Of a stretch of 64,000 nucleotides of DNA, positions 1 through 13,025 are shown piece after piece. The stretch covers positions 1-64,000 of the forward strand of contig VSDK01028583.1 in the NCBI GenBank assembly GCA_009767595.1, in the 5' to 3' direction. Below the pieces are notes generated by a model, which worked only from the letters and a program-made list of their open reading frames with translations, ran no database searches and was not told the origin of the DNA. Source of the DNA: Symbiodinium kawagutii (taxonomy: Eukaryota; Sar; Dinophyceae; Suessiales; Symbiodiniaceae). Numbering within the stretch: position 1 is the first letter of the stretch; each line of letters begins with the position of its first letter. Position numbers and translations under genes: made by a program.

Positions 1-2521
1 ATCATTATATACCAGGACACCAACCAGGTTATCCCGTTTCACAGTATATACGCGTATATATTTAAATATCTATTTAAATATATATATATATATATATAAA
101 ACGTATATGAGGGAATCCTGATGTCAATCCATTTTACTGCGGATCAGTCAACGTGTCACGAAGGCTATGCGCTCTGGCTGAACTTTTCTCAGCCTTTGTC
201 CACAGCGGGGCGACTCAGATCGTCTGGGGTCGACCTGGTCGCCCCGGTCTCTGCCCGCAGTAGTTTTGATGGGAGACGGTGGTAGTTGGATATAGGTGGA
301 TAACATTTGGCTATGATTGTGGCTGGTCTTGACTGGTTTTGATGGGTACGTAAATATCAATAATACACTATGATTCTTGTGATGGTTGGTTCTTTTTCAT
401 CATGCCCATCCTTGTGTAGCTGTTTTTTGCCTGCAATGGTTACTCGTTTTCAATATGGGATGAGCATGAATCAAACATATGGTCAGTGGGTCAAAACCCT
501 GCTGCCCTGGTGAATATCCAACAAGTGACCAAGACAGCCACAAGGTCTTAGCAAGCGAGTTCGTGACAAGTCAGTCCCTTGCTTCGCTGTGAACAGTGAT
601 CACTGGCTGTTGCGCAGCATCACCCAACCATCTTAGCCAGCAGAGAACCAAGAATATCCTGTGGTTTCGAGCGGTTTCCCCATCACAGTTGACAGCATGG
701 GAATACACCGAAGGATTGTTGCATTGTCCACGAATACCTGAAACATATAGATACAATTAGACAATATTAGATACCTAAATCAACATGTAAGATATAGATA
801 CACATAATACATATAGGCACTATTATAGGCTCACTACATGCTAGTATATGAGCTACAGCCAATATTACTCTATCATGTTTATTATTCGGAGGGTCATGAG
901 TTTCAGAAATGAGCTTGAAAGCCGAAAAAAGATAATACACTTACCAAAAAACAACAATAATCTGAAGTGCCCAAAACCTGAAATATGAGAATACACTCAC
1001 CAAATCCAAATGACCTTGAGCCACACATTGAATATTGACCATCGCTCATATAGCACCACACGATGAAAAGACAGTCTAGAGTATGAACCTAGGTGCTATG
1101 TAACCTGGTTGGATTTTTGAACGGCCCAGCAGGTGTGACCAGCAGCTAATCACTGAGGGTATGGTCTTTTCATGCTTCCGCTCAGGTTACTACTATAGAT
1201 GCATAGTATAAAGGGGGATTTTTGTGTAGTACAGATGAATACATGGTATGAATAACCTATGTGAAAACTTACTATTCATTACTATATCAAGTGGGATTTG
1301 GGGGTACTACGGGGGAGCCCGGGGAGCTCTATTCATTGATAAACTACCTCCTAGTTTACCATACATAGCTGATGATTCCCCATCAACATTGGATGGTTTA
1401 GTTCACATGGATCTATCACTAACAGCCAAGAATGACGGGACCGAGAATGATCCTTGGGAATTGAGTTCTAGTTTATTTTTTCATGGTTCCCCACGACACT
1501 AAACAAGAATCATAGTTGGAACATGTTGGAATTTGGAATATACAAACTACATAGGATTGTCGCATGGGTGGATGTAGGCAGGTTGGTTTCGTTGCTGATC
1601 TCATAGTGAATCCCGACATCAGGGCTGGTAGTAGTTGATGATAACCTATCTTACTACCGGATATCGTCTAATAGTAATGGAAATATATGGGAATATTGAA
1701 TGTACATATACAGTACGTACACACATGTAAGATTTCCATGTGTAGGTATAGCTATGGAGCTTTATCACTGCATCAGTGTTCACAGCAAGTATCCCCCGAA
1801 CAGCATTGTGGAACCTGCCCAAAATCAATGAGCCATCATGGAAATTGGTACCCATAAACCAACAAATAATTGACAACTTGACTATGGGACGAAATATCAC
1901 CCAAATATCTAGACATACTGACATACTGGAATGATTAGCAACCATCAATCAATGCTTAATACCAACATCAACCATTAATTCAACCACTTCCACCACCAGC
2001 CGACATCCAATAATCAACTACGACGACTATGAGCCATGAATGAACTACCAATAGTTCATAGCCACTAGTTGACCAAGCCAGTAGCTATTATTTGCTTATT
2101 CTACACAATATGATCGTTAGCGACCATCATCAAACCGTCAATGATTAATACCAACATTCACCTTTAATCACAAATCCACTGGCAACTTTTACCATCGATA
2201 TCATCGATGGTACCAAATCATTTTTGGTAGCAAGCATCAACCAACGCCAGTGTAAACCAGTTGTCTCCGGTACATTTGGGAATAATACGGTAATGCCATT
2301 GGCATCCATTACAAAACTACCTACTTTAACAACCAAATGGCTACCAGCTGTATCTATTGCCATAATCATTTTGTTGAATAAGTGAAACCATGAATTTCGC
2401 TTAGTTAGTTTGTTTGTTAGTCAGTTGGTTACGTAGTTCGTTCCCTAGTTACTTCGATGCTCAGATCGCTGGTCGCATCTGCCGCAGCCCCCTGGCCCGC
2501 TCCACGGGGCCGTTCCCCGAG
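1..2521. other. AT-rich noncoding DNA
   Basis: No gene is supported here. The stretch holds a TA dinucleotide tract near 76-98, a GC-rich pocket at about 170-262 that could be an exon on either strand, and a fragment resembling the end of the family A element at about 478-520 (GTGGGTCAAAACCCTG). The remainder is AT-rich sequence with frequent stops in all frames. Confidence 0.6.
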
Positions 2522-2582
2522 GCGGTGATGATTTCGCACGCCTGGGACGAGAACTTCGTGGATCTGCTTCTGGCTCTGCCGG
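2522..2582 (+). CDS. Exon-like island with SHAW(D)ENF motif
   Basis: A GC-rich block in AT-rich DNA follows a pyrimidine-rich stretch and CCCGAG|G, and can end at a GC donor (CCGG|GCGCAC). It reads AVMISHAWDENFVDLLLALP. Ser-His-Ala-Trp motifs followed by an acidic residue and F(x)DL recur in large, poorly characterised dinoflagellate protein families, so I infer one exon of such a gene. The exon at 11957-12002 might belong to the same gene. No start or stop is visible, and the assignment rests on one motif plus splice-like edges. Confidence 0.4.
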
Positions 2583-3269
2583 GCGCACCAAGTGCGCAGA
2601 AGCGACGCCGGGCAGCCGGGTGAACCACTGCTGGGAGTCACCAGTGAACTCGTGCGGGGCTATGGTGAGCTATTCTTTTTTGAGACTGGAGAACTATTTT
2701 TATCCCAATCTATTGATAGCTATTTTTGAGAACACCAAAACGACTTTTTTTGATAAGACAGACCTGGTTGGTCATTTCTTTCTTGAAAACAACATTAACC
2801 ACTGGTTAGTTATGAAACATAGTTATTTCCCTGGTTAGTTAGATTAAAATTAACAACATAGCCCTGGTTAGTTATGTTAGTTATGACCCAGTTGCGGTTC
2901 GTTATGACCCATAGCCCATAGCTATGTTTTTTTCAAAGATCAAGGCGACAAGGCGGGCTGTCCGCCGCGGCATGGTAAGAACTCGACCTGGCGAACCCGT
3001 GGCTCTAGATGTGTATATAGATATATATGTGTATACATAATTTTCTCACATACTTATATATATATATATCAATACATTTTGTTTCTCACATACTTCTATT
3101 TATTTGTTTGTTTGTATATGTATAAATGTGTGTGCACTATTTTTTGGTGTGTATTTTCATTATTAGTTGACAATTGACCACTATTCGTCGATGATGATTT
3201 CTAACGGTTCACTATTGAAAGGTAACATGATATACCATGTGGCATTTTTGAAGGCTGCCTTTTTGTGGC

Positions 3270-3842
3270 ATGACTTGGGGTTGCCGCTTGACTGTTAACA
3301 GTGGAGTTGTCATCATCGCTGCTCATCACTCATGGTGGCAACTGATTTTGAGGATTCACATGATAAAGCAAGTTGCAGATCTTTCCAAAACCTATGGATG
3401 TTTCCCATGTGATAAGTGGGAAACTCACCCAGTTACAGACCGCAGTCCCAGGGAAATTCTTGGAAGCCTCGGTCATTGGCAGTGTTGTGGCACGGCAAAT
3501 GTTGGTTTAGAGTTTGCAGGGAATCTATCTATACATATCCATACATTTGGCGAACGGTCGGACGGATCTAGCATAGGAGGGATGGGCTTCTTTGCGGGAA
3601 ATGGCATTGAAAATCTTGTCATTCTCGCCCCACCCCTCTGGTTCGCCCTCCAGAACCCAACTGAGCAAATTGCTCCTCACAAGAGAACGTTCACCCCTGT
3701 GAAATGTGTGTTCGCTACGATTGTTAGAGTACTTGGGCAGTATCCAATTTCTATGATGGCTATGTTGTTTCCTTCAGGTTTAGTGTTCAGGCTTGTCGTT
3801 TTTGATGGTTTATGGGCAGCTGCGGTTAGTTTCCTGGGATGA
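3270..3842 (+). CDS. Open frame of 190 codons, unrecognised
   Basis: This is an unusually long open frame for AT-rich surroundings. The product has hydrophobic stretches near both ends (for example VIIAAHHSWW and the C-terminal 40 residues) and a CFPCDKW segment, but I recognise no family. Composition does not differ clearly from the flanks and no splice sites or initiation context stand out. It is probably a chance frame or part of a mobile element. Confidence 0.2.
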   Translation: MTWGCRLTVNSGVVIIAAHHSWWQLILRIHMIKQVADLSKTYGCFPCDKWETHPVTDRSPREILGSLGHWQCCGTANVGLEFAGNLSIHIHTFGERSDGSSIGGMGFFAGNGIENLVILAPPLWFALQNPTEQIAPHKRTFTPVKCVFATIVRVLGQYPISMMAMLFPSGLVFRLVVFDGLWAAAVSFLG

Positions 3843-6525
3843 AACCATGCTTAGAAACCCTGTAAGGTAGCGGAACTAACCCCTATAACCACGGTTGGTT
3901 ACCAGTTGCGATCTCTGGGGGACATCCAAGTAGGGTAGGTTGGCGGTCGCCTAGGTCTGTGGCGCCTCAGATGGGTCCCATGTGGGTTGGGGCGCTAAGC
4001 TTGGCGGGTCGGGGGTTGGAGCCGGTGTGATCCATCCGGAGGGACTCAACTTCATTGGACCATGGTGAGAATGCTGCAGTGGTGGTTTGTTAGTGGTTAA
4101 TGAGTGATTCAATTCATCAGTGGTAATTCATAATTGATCATAATTAGATTTCATTTTGTGATTCATCAGTGGTCAATCATGATTGATCATGGTTGGTCAT
4201 GGTCGCCTGTTGGTAAATGATAATACTGGCTTATAATTTGTTATCAGGCAACGCTCGCAAGCAACGAAATAGTGATGGGTCGTGATGCTCAAGTCCGGTT
4301 TATTTTGGTCAGCAAGTCTTGAGAGTGGCTACCGGATTCGAATGGTTGATGAAAGATACCCCAACCCCAAAGTCTGTCAGGTTGGTAGATAGCCTGGGCC
4401 AAAATCGATGGTCTATGACTAAACATGACTAACATTGGATGATTTGGCGGATCCCCTATTTTGCGAGACACCTACGTGTACATGTAATTCTATGCAAAAA
4501 AAAGGTTTATCATATGCCATATGTAAAGATAAACAAGTGGTAGATCCACCAAACTCGCTGCTGATAAAGATGCCTTTTTAAATAATAATATGATGACAAT
4601 GGTATAAATGATAATTATATATAATGTTACTTCTATTGTCAATGATAATTATCAAATTATCACCAATATGGTTTATGGATATAATTTGAGAATATATCAT
4701 TAACTTATATCAGCAACTATGATATTAATATATATATATATCACGAATAATTTCCATATGGTTGATGGATATATATTCATCTTCATAAGCTACCAGGACT
4801 TCTACGGCTTCGCTCGCTCGCTGCTTGTCCCATGGCTTTCGGCTCGCTCGCCGCGCCCAGGTGGCTGCCACGGCCTTGTACCAGTCCGAGGCTGGCGAGC
4901 CATAGGGATTTCTCACGCCAGGCCATGGTTGGGGACCCCCCAAGTCATGGTTGGTTTATAGTGGCTAGTACTGGTTCATAATAGGGGATGATGACCAACA
5001 ACTCATGGTTAATTAAACAACTACTAGTTGGTTTATAGTGGCTTTTTCCAATTTAAGTGCCTTAGTCCAGGGCTGTTCCCTGCAGCTAGTCAGCTTCAAG
5101 CGTACCAATAGTGGCGAGTACTGGTTTATGATAGGGGATCATGACCAACAAATAATGGTTAAACAACTACTAATTGGTTTTTTTCTATAGATGATTGATC
5201 AACTGGATGATTTGGGAGGTACCCCTATTTTAAGAAACCACCGTATTCCAGCATCTTGCAAGCAGTTGACTTTGGAGGTGAAAGCCTAAAGATTGGGACT
5301 TCGGAGAATCCCTACCATGATATAATGCGTTGAATCCTTCTCGTACCAACATGAATCATGAGATAAACACGCTAAGCTCTGATTCTACCAAGCATCATTC
5401 TGTTGACCAACCGCCGACAATCACCATCAAGCATCATTGACCAGGAACCATGGACAGCCATCGTTAGCTTTCATCAACCATCAACCATGAACCATCCTTG
5501 GCCATCATTAACGATCAAGCACGACTATCACCAGACATCATTCAAATTCATTATGACTGCACAGACGACATCGTTCAAAACCTGGTAACTTACCCACTTA
5601 CCCACTGATTAACCACTACAAGCCATCATGCAGACCCATTTTGGACGAACCATTGTGATGAACCAATCGTTTTGAAGTTATTTATGATTATTAGGGCCAA
5701 TCATATTATTCATCAATCAATCATTCACTATCGATCACTACTATCTAATACTATAAGCTACTAAATGCTCAATAGTGACCATGGTTAGTTACCATCATTT
5801 TACTAATTACCTACTATCACTAACCATGGTCACTAGCGATCCCAACTATGGTCATTATTGTTGCCAACCATGGTCACTACTGTTACTAACTACAAACCAT
5901 CCTGGTGAAATGATTTCACCAACTAACTACTATTACTAGCCAACCATGGAACACCAACTATTAATCATGAACCAACTAATGAGGATGACTAACTCACTGA
6001 CCATCATTTCACTAGGCAATTACTAATACGACTAACCAGTTAAAAATACTAACTTGCCAGTTAACTATTATTCACTAACTATTACTTGCTGATGGCCTTA
6101 TAATCTTCTAGTTGGTACCATTTCACTAGTTGGTCAAAGCTGGTATTATTACTAAGTGCTGGGTTGGCTACTTCCTGGTTACTAATGCTGATACTCACCA
6201 ACTATAATTTACAACCTAACTAAGTTTCACTAGGTAATGGTTGGTCTTAGTACTAGCAGTGATACTATTAGCTAACTATTTTACCATTGATACTAACTAT
6301 TACTATTATTTTCATATTATTATTATATAGTATTATTATTATTATTTATACTAACTATTACTACTACCAACTCACCAGCTTTGACCTGCGCCTTCCAACC
6401 TGGGCCGCCAGGAGAGTCTTCTGCAAATTCTGAGCCAGCCAGTGGAGTTGATCAATCAGGCCACCACCATGGCGAAGCACAGGGAACACATGGGAAACAC
6501 AGGCCACCAACCACCCGACCAAGCA

Positions 6526-6586
6526 ATATATCATATCATATCATATCATATCATATCATATCATATCATATCATATCATATCATAT
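6526..6586. repeat. (CATAT)n pentanucleotide microsatellite
   Basis: About twelve consecutive CATAT/ATATC units, with few interruptions. Confidence 0.95.
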
Positions 6587-7257
6587 ACGTATATATGAGA
6601 TACATTCATAAAGTTACCACTAGCAACACAATGTACGAATCAATTCAAACAAATGTCATGATGAGACTATACAGCCAGCATTTGGCTCATAAAACGAGGC
6701 ATATGTGAGCATACATATTGATCACCAGCAAACAGCGGCGATGATCAGAAGACGGTTGTGCGGACGAATCTAGAGGATCCGGTGACGATTGATGCAGGGG
6801 CGGGGTTGGGGCACAAATGGATTTCTGTTGCGTTTGAATCAGGATGGTGGTTGAATATCGATGATAGATTGAGCATCACCTCTTTAGCTGCAAGCACCTG
6901 ATACACATTCTTGTCAGATATCTACATCTACTTGTTGTAGCTGTGATATGTACATGGTACGAATACATCAGAAATACACTTCTAGACGAATGCAGTATGC
7001 ATTTTTTGTAGAAATGCACATCCGTCTACACGGAGGCTTGTCCACAAACGTGTATCATCACTGGATTTTTCATACTGTGTGTGCTTTGTGATTGATATCC
7101 CCATACATGATGTAACTTGTATTATCTCTATAAGTGTGGTGTATATTCAAAGATAGTTGACAAGGTTACTGGACAACCTACCACAGATCAATGATTTGCT
7201 TACTGGAAATGACATGAAATGACCATTTTCATTGCAGTGCCGGAGGGTCTGCTTCAG

Positions 7258-7324
7258 GTGCTGCGGGGGCACTCCTTGCTGTGTGTGCTTTCCACGGATG
7301 TTTACGAGTCGGGGTTGCCTGGAT
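7258..7324 (+). CDS. Exon-like island (RGHSLLCVLSTDVYE)
   Basis: A GC-rich block follows ATTGCAG and CTTCAG|G and ends before GCCGCG. It gives 22 codons including HSLLCVLSTDVYESGLPG in one frame. Flanking sequence is AT-rich with stops. The family is not recognised. It is listed because edges and amino-acid composition look like a real dinoflagellate exon. Confidence 0.3.
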
Positions 7325-8648
7325 GCCGCGCCCGCTGTTAGGGTTGGGGATGGTGGTGAAACAACAGCGGCAACAGCCGTACACCAGCAACCGGGAGTGC
7401 TAGGGCCTGTATGTTGTAGCTTATGGCTACAAAAACCACCTGGTTCATAAGAAATGAAGATGTAGAATGCACCATGTATAAGGCGGCATTCAGTATAAAT
7501 GTGTAGATCCAGACATACACCTGTTAGAGCGAATCGCATCACTCATCGCACGGATCTTCGCTGCCAAACTCCCGGCATTACCACAGGTGTTCTCGCCATT
7601 CTAGTTGACATTGACCATATTTGACGGTTCATCACTTAGGGCTTACTGAGCAACCAGTACTAACCACTACCAGTCAACCACTATTAGTCGTTATCAATCA
7701 ACCATTGTTCACCGACCATTGTTGATGAGCCATTGCTAACAAGTATCAATTTGCAAGCTCCATACACGATCAACCAATAAGAACTGTCATCAATCAACCA
7801 GAATTAAGTACCACATCAACCAGTGACAGCCATTGCCAATCAGCCATCATCAGTTCGAACCAACCATCATTGTTAATCAGCCACCAATACCATCTTGAAA
7901 ATCAACCTTCATCACCAGCCATTTGCTCAACCATTCTTTGGAGGACCTGCACCCTGGGCCAGGCGCTTGTGGTGCCTCTTCGAAATGCGCTCGGCCTCAG
8001 CCATTTCTGGATCTCCATTGACTTTGGTCCTGGCTGCTACAACTAACGAACAAATATAGAATCCGGGTCCGCACCATTGGTTAAGAAGTGTATAAGCATC
8101 AGTTATAGGAATTGAACCATCATTTGCAGGCATGTCATCTTGTAAATCTTGTGATTTGAGGATACTTCCACACTCAGCGTCAAGTCTGTGAGCTGCTTGG
8201 GATGGTTTCACATATCTTTGGTGAGCTGCTTGCCTTCTACTCGTGGTGAAGACGTATATCCTACGTGATGATTCCTGTAGATGTATGAGGTAGTCCAGCA
8301 TCTTGGTAGACTGAAGGTAGTTGTCCAAGTAAGGGTCCAGCTGTTGTGAGTCGGTGCCATGAACATGAAACTCCACGCTGATCAACAGTAGTAAATGCAT
8401 CAAAGTTGATTGTCATGGACAGGCTTCTTGGTGAGGATGGTATGAAGAACGTATTCAAGTTTCCCCTGAAACACTGAACACCTTCAGAGTGGCTGGGCGT
8501 CATGAGGACAATGATAGTGATGATATCATGACCATGATGATGGCGATGATGATGGTGGTGAAGATGATGCCAGAGACAGCACTGTCTACGATGACGGTGT
8601 TGATCATGCTTATTGGTCGCTCTTCTGATTGTGAGTGTGCTGATGTTC

Positions 8649-8791
8649 CTGCTGCTGCCGCCGCCGCCGCTGCTGCTGCTGCTCCTCCTCCTCCTCATCA
8701 CCATCACCATCACCATCACCATCACCATCACCATCACCATCACCATCACCATCACCATCACCATCACCACCACCACCACTACCACCTCCAG

Positions 8792-8832
<41 letters not shown>

Positions 8833-8887
8833 CCATCACCATCATCACCATCACCATCATCATCACCATCATCACTATCACCATCAC

Positions 8888-8938
<51 letters not shown>

Positions 8939-8950
8939 GATCATCATCAT
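8649..8950. repeat. Compound trinucleotide array (GCT/CCT/CAT/CAC)
   Basis: Runs of GCC, GCT and CCT triplets lead into roughly 240 bp of CATCAC and CATCAT triplets. The long His, Asp, Met or Ile frames across it on both strands are products of the triplet periodicity, not genes. Confidence 0.95.
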
Positions 8951-9195
8951 CACTGGAAAGTAAGGATTTTGGTTTTCTTTTGTCTAACAATGGGAGATCC
9001 AAATCAATCATCCTTCATTGAAACCCAACTTAATCAACCATAAGTGGCCCCCACGAGCCATTCATCACACTACTTCAGCACAATTTAACAATTCTTTTAC
9101 CATTCAAGGTTTTTTTCAACTAAGATTATCCAACATTGTCTAACATGATCTAACATTACTTGACCACTTAAGCACAACAGTTTTTTAAATCACTC

Positions 9196-9291
9196 TTAAG
9201 CATTATCTGCTAGGCTGTGCTCAGGATCCCACTGAGCGGCCCCAGGTCCTGTGCTGTTGAACTTGGCGTAGAGGCTGGGCTGCTGTGTGCC
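9196..9291 (-). CDS. Possible minus-strand terminal exon
   Basis: On the minus strand a block starting after CTCCAG|G reads GTQQPSLYAKFNSTGPGAAQ and continues to a TAA at 9198-9196. Plus-strand frames across it are poorer. No other minus-strand exon of the same gene was found nearby and no family is recognised. Confidence 0.25.
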   Translation of the reverse strand, partial: GTQQPSLYAKFNSTGPGAAQWDPEHSLADNA

Positions 9292-9299
9292 CTGGAGAC

Positions 9300-11692
9300 C
9301 TGGAGACCTGTGGACCCTACGGCGGTTGATAGCGGTTGCTGGTTGGTATGAAATGCCATGACCCCAACAGTTGTGGCTGGTTTAGTAGATGGTTAAGATA
9401 TGTCAATATTGGGTGATTTGGGACCGATATGTTTGAGAACCCCCCACAGAATGACAATGAATCATGCTCAATGTTCGCCTGTGTTAGGCCCTGAAGCCTA
9501 GGTGGTCAGTAAAGATGGCTTGTCAATCACTGCAAAGCAGCATTTAAACAATGTATGCTATAATAAGCGTATTGTCGAGTTTTGATCGGATTGTGGGTCC
9601 CTTCATCCTAGAAGAGATGATTTTGGAGGTGATGGTTGCAGTGGCCCACGGCAAGGGTCCGCAGAGTGATGTCCTTCCCAGCATTTACACGGAACAGCTT
9701 TGGGTAGGGCAGTACCTGAATCATGTACCAAACGACCGTCCAAAAAGAGCTGAGTCTGGAAGGAAAAACCAAACCTTTCAAGTGATGATCGCATGGGTCA
9801 TAGGCTGAGATCTGCATTCGTGAGTTGGCAGCGATTTTGTTACCCAAAAAATCTTGGTTGTCTTGCAACTTGCAGGTTTCGGGTCGCGCAAGTAACAATT
9901 CTGTTCCCGATGGTATCGCAGCTTTGACAAATTGAAGCAAGCTTAACAGAATTTGGCAACTGATAATTGGAAACAAGCACGCTACAGTAAACAGAATTTG
10001 GCAACTGATAATTGGAAACTCAAAATCCAATGATTTCCCACTTAGTATCTGGGTTAGGCAATCCTAGCTGTGCCGAGCCCCATCCCTGGGGACCTGGCTG
10101 GGCATTGCGAGCTTGATGACAGCGCGAACAGCTGGCTGGCTGTCAGCTGCTGTATGTCAACAAAGCCATGGTTGGGTAGTTCGTATCCTTGGGGGAAAGA
10201 CATCAGTAATTTTAAGCTGTCTGGATGCGAACTAGGCAGGTATTTCCTGGGTGACCCATCCTCACTGATGCAAGATGCACCACTGAATTATCCAGTTGGT
10301 GATGTCGGTGTTGCTATAGCTGTCGTTGATGGTGTTCTTGTTGCCTTTGACGTTGCGTGTATATGTGACTATAGACTCAGTTGATATACAGACATCAGCC
10401 ATCACCAGCCCTGAACCAGAAATCCTCTTGACACCAACCTGTTTGTTCAGGTGAGTACCAGCCGAAAGCCAAAGGCACGGGCGGCCCCTTCATGTTTTTT
10501 GTAGAGAGACCAAGCGGGACATTGCTTTGAAACACGGCCTACTTGGACATGGGGATATGACAGGGATCTAAACATGAGTACAACTTGATCATAGCCTTGG
10601 CCCCCGAAAGTACAACTTACTAAGTGGGAATGCACATCTAAGATATTAAGATCATTTAAGTACCTATATTGCTAAGTACCTATGTAATTATATTGTTTAC
10701 CGATAGTTTCAGCAGCGCTAGACTCTAGCCTCAGGTGTCTGGAGGTTGCAATCCGCGACCAGGGTGAGTCTCCAGCGAAGGGGAACGTGAAGATGATACT
10801 CATGGGTGGATGGGTGGGACTTACCACAAAAAGAATATGACGTGGGTTGTTCATGTAATCTTGTTGCATAACTGATCCAATAACTGATGCAAAGCGGATC
10901 TTCAATGCTTGGGTATTGCTCTTGGTAAATCACTGGTTCACTGGGGCCTGGATGACGGATTCATGATGGTTCTAGAATGGTAAATGGCCAACACGCAGTG
11001 GCTACGGAACAGGAAAGATTACAGGGCTTCGACCGATGTAAGATCACCAAGCAAAATGGAACACCCAGCAATCTGGTAAACGTACTTGATGAACTACGAT
11101 GACAGCAAGCATTCTCTTGATTAATCATCGCTCATCATTTGCCAGTAGAAGGTGGTTTCATTTGAAACAACACCAATGAAGCATGATGATGCTGCATGGG
11201 TGTTCATTCGCCAATCTCAACTCCTGGCGGACTGCAGCCTGCACGAATCGGCCAAATGGGGAACCGTTGTAGATGAAGTGTGGATGTCTCATTGAGAATT
11301 TGTATGATGAAGTAACCCAACAGATAGCATCATATCATGACTTTAGAAACGACAATAATTGCCTTAGCTAATGACCATTCAATACCAACATGAAGCAATA
11401 AATGTTAGTAAAACCATTGGTTATGAAGCCATTCTAAAGTACACTACCATCCGAATCCCAATCACGGTCATCATCAAGTATCACCATCATTAGCCATATT
11501 AAACATCGTCCCCCAACAAGTGCAGCCATTATTCGACCATCCCTACCACCATCGACCACCATCGACCACCATCAATGACCAAGCAAATCATCAAGCAAAT
11601 CATCAAGCAAATCATCAAGCAAATCATCAAGCAAATCATCAAGCAAATCATCAAGCAAATCATCAAGCAAATCATCAAGCAAATCATCAAGC

Positions 11693-11767
<75 letters not shown>

Positions 11768-11956
11768 ACATCAACTATCACTAACCATTGTCAACCAAGA
11801 TGTGTCTTAAATAGCAATAACCATTTGTTTGTCATTCATCACCCATTCGGAATCATAATACCATCATGAATCAATCATGAATCAATCATGAACCAATCAT
11901 AATCAAACGTCAACCATCAAGCAAGTCGTCAACCAACATCAACCATCATCAACCAG
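9300..11956. other. Noncoding DNA with weak GC islands
   Basis: GC-richer pockets occur at about 10070-10150 and 10460-10510 (the latter reads PKAKGTGGPFMFFVERPSG on the plus strand after ACCAG). Neither has decisive splice edges. A degenerate family B right half lies near 9406-9450. A compound tandem repeat occupies 11581-11767. Confidence 0.5.
11581..11767. repeat. Ten 12-bp units followed by (ATC)n
   Basis: AAGCAAATCATC is repeated ten times without change (11581-11700). It then passes into about 22 ATC triplets to 11767. The 12-mer ends in the same ATC triplet, so the two arrays probably grew from each other by slippage. Confidence 0.95.
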
Positions 11957-12002
11957 GGCCGTGGCGCCTGGGCGCTGGACGAAGCCTTCCTGACGGCCTG
12001 TG
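11957..12002 (+). CDS. Exon-like island (RGAWALDEAFLTAC)
   Basis: The island starts after CATCAACCAG|G and ends at a GC donor (CTGTG|GCAAGC). The sequence GRGAWALDEAFLTAC vaguely resembles the W-x-x-(D/E)-E-x-F-L-T segment seen downstream of SHAW-type motifs in dinoflagellate proteins. A link to the exon at 2522 is speculative. The frame stays open to about 12031, where GTGAGG offers an alternative donor. Confidence 0.3.
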
Positions 12003-12239
12003 GCAAGCCGGTGGCTGGGGAAGCCCAGGTGGTGAGGATGGGTTGGTTGGTGGATGGTTGGGGTTGACTGGTTCAGCTTGGTGAAGGTTGCTTCAGCTTG
12101 GTTGATGTTGCTGCTTGGGAAATGTTTTGATTGGGATCTGCAACCCACAAGATCCCGAGCAACGAGAACACCATGAGCAGCCAAGTGCAATCAAGTTGGA
12201 GCGAGAATGATGGCACAAAATGGGCACCTCGCCTTCCAG

Positions 12240-12317
12240 AAATCCCATGGTCTTTGCGGACACCGAGGGGCGCAGCCCTGGGTCACGTAGCTCAGGACTC
12301 CTCGAGCGCGAGATGTG
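12240..12317 (+). CDS. Exon-like island (VFADTEGRSPGSRSS)
   Basis: A GC-rich block between CCTTCCAG and GTGAGG reads NPMVFADTEGRSPGSRSSG followed by LLEREM. The minus strand also gives an open frame, and the acceptor lacks the G that follows AG in the better exons, so this is weaker. Confidence 0.25.
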
Positions 12318-13025
12318 GTGAGGGACCTCTGGGTCGCGACCAGCAGCGCTACGAACAGGCCTCCGAACCAAGGGCTTTCTGGGTCGGGTGGAAACAACAA
12401 CAGAAGTCAACCAATGATAACAACATGTAGTAGTTCCGACATGGTCTTTGCGCTCTTGTCATCTCTTGTTTTTTGATGTGATGTATGTGGCAACTTTCAT
12501 CAAATCGCCTTTTTAGCATGGGATCTCGAAGCTGCAATGCACGTTCACCGATAGTGAAAATGTCTTCAATATTATAATTAATCAATATCAATGAGACTCA
12601 GCCAATGACCCACTTCTTAACCAATGTGTATGCCATCTATGATCAGGATAGTATCTCACTGCTGTTTTTTCCGGAGCACAATTTCACGCTGTGACGATCA
12701 CTCAAGATAAAATGGTTGCAACCATCGACCCTATGATGACGACGGGAATGCCAGTTGTGTTTCAGACATCCACATGCTTGACTTCATTGGGCAAGCTGCT
12801 GAGCGGGATGACGTTGACGACCATCCTTCATATCAGGATCAACCCTAAATCTTCTCTGCAATTCCCCATTCCCGACCAGAAATCCCTTATTCTCAAGCAT
12901 CAATCCCTATGATTTAGCCTCATCAATCCCCACCCTATGAACCAGAAGTCCCCTGCGATCATCATGACTATAGAAATCATCAATATTGATTCTACATGAT
13001 CCCTATATTTATCCACCATATCAAC

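Larger units (their letters stand above)
2583..7257. other. Noncoding DNA with family B halves and small GC islands
   Basis: Mostly AT-rich. A possible tiny exon lies at 2939-2974 between TTTTTTTCAAAG and GTAAGA. A GC-rich pocket at about 4795-4920 reads as coding on both strands. Right halves of the family B element occur at 4432-4474 and 5207-5248. A pentamer array lies at 6526-6586. Runs of CCATGGTCACTA-like and AACCATCA-like words dominate 5.4-6.4 kb. Confidence 0.55.

Noticed and set aside
4725..4961. Exon on one strand at the GC pocket (minus frame AATWARRASRKPWDKQRASE)
   Set aside because: Both strands are open and look coding, and neither has convincing splice edges.
8261..9043. Long Met, His, Asp and Ile frames on both strands
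   Set aside because: They are read-outs of the CAT/CAC triplet array, which is open in every frame.
11581..11700. CRISPR-like array
   Set aside because: A 12-bp unit repeated head to tail without spacers. A simple tandem repeat in eukaryotic DNA.
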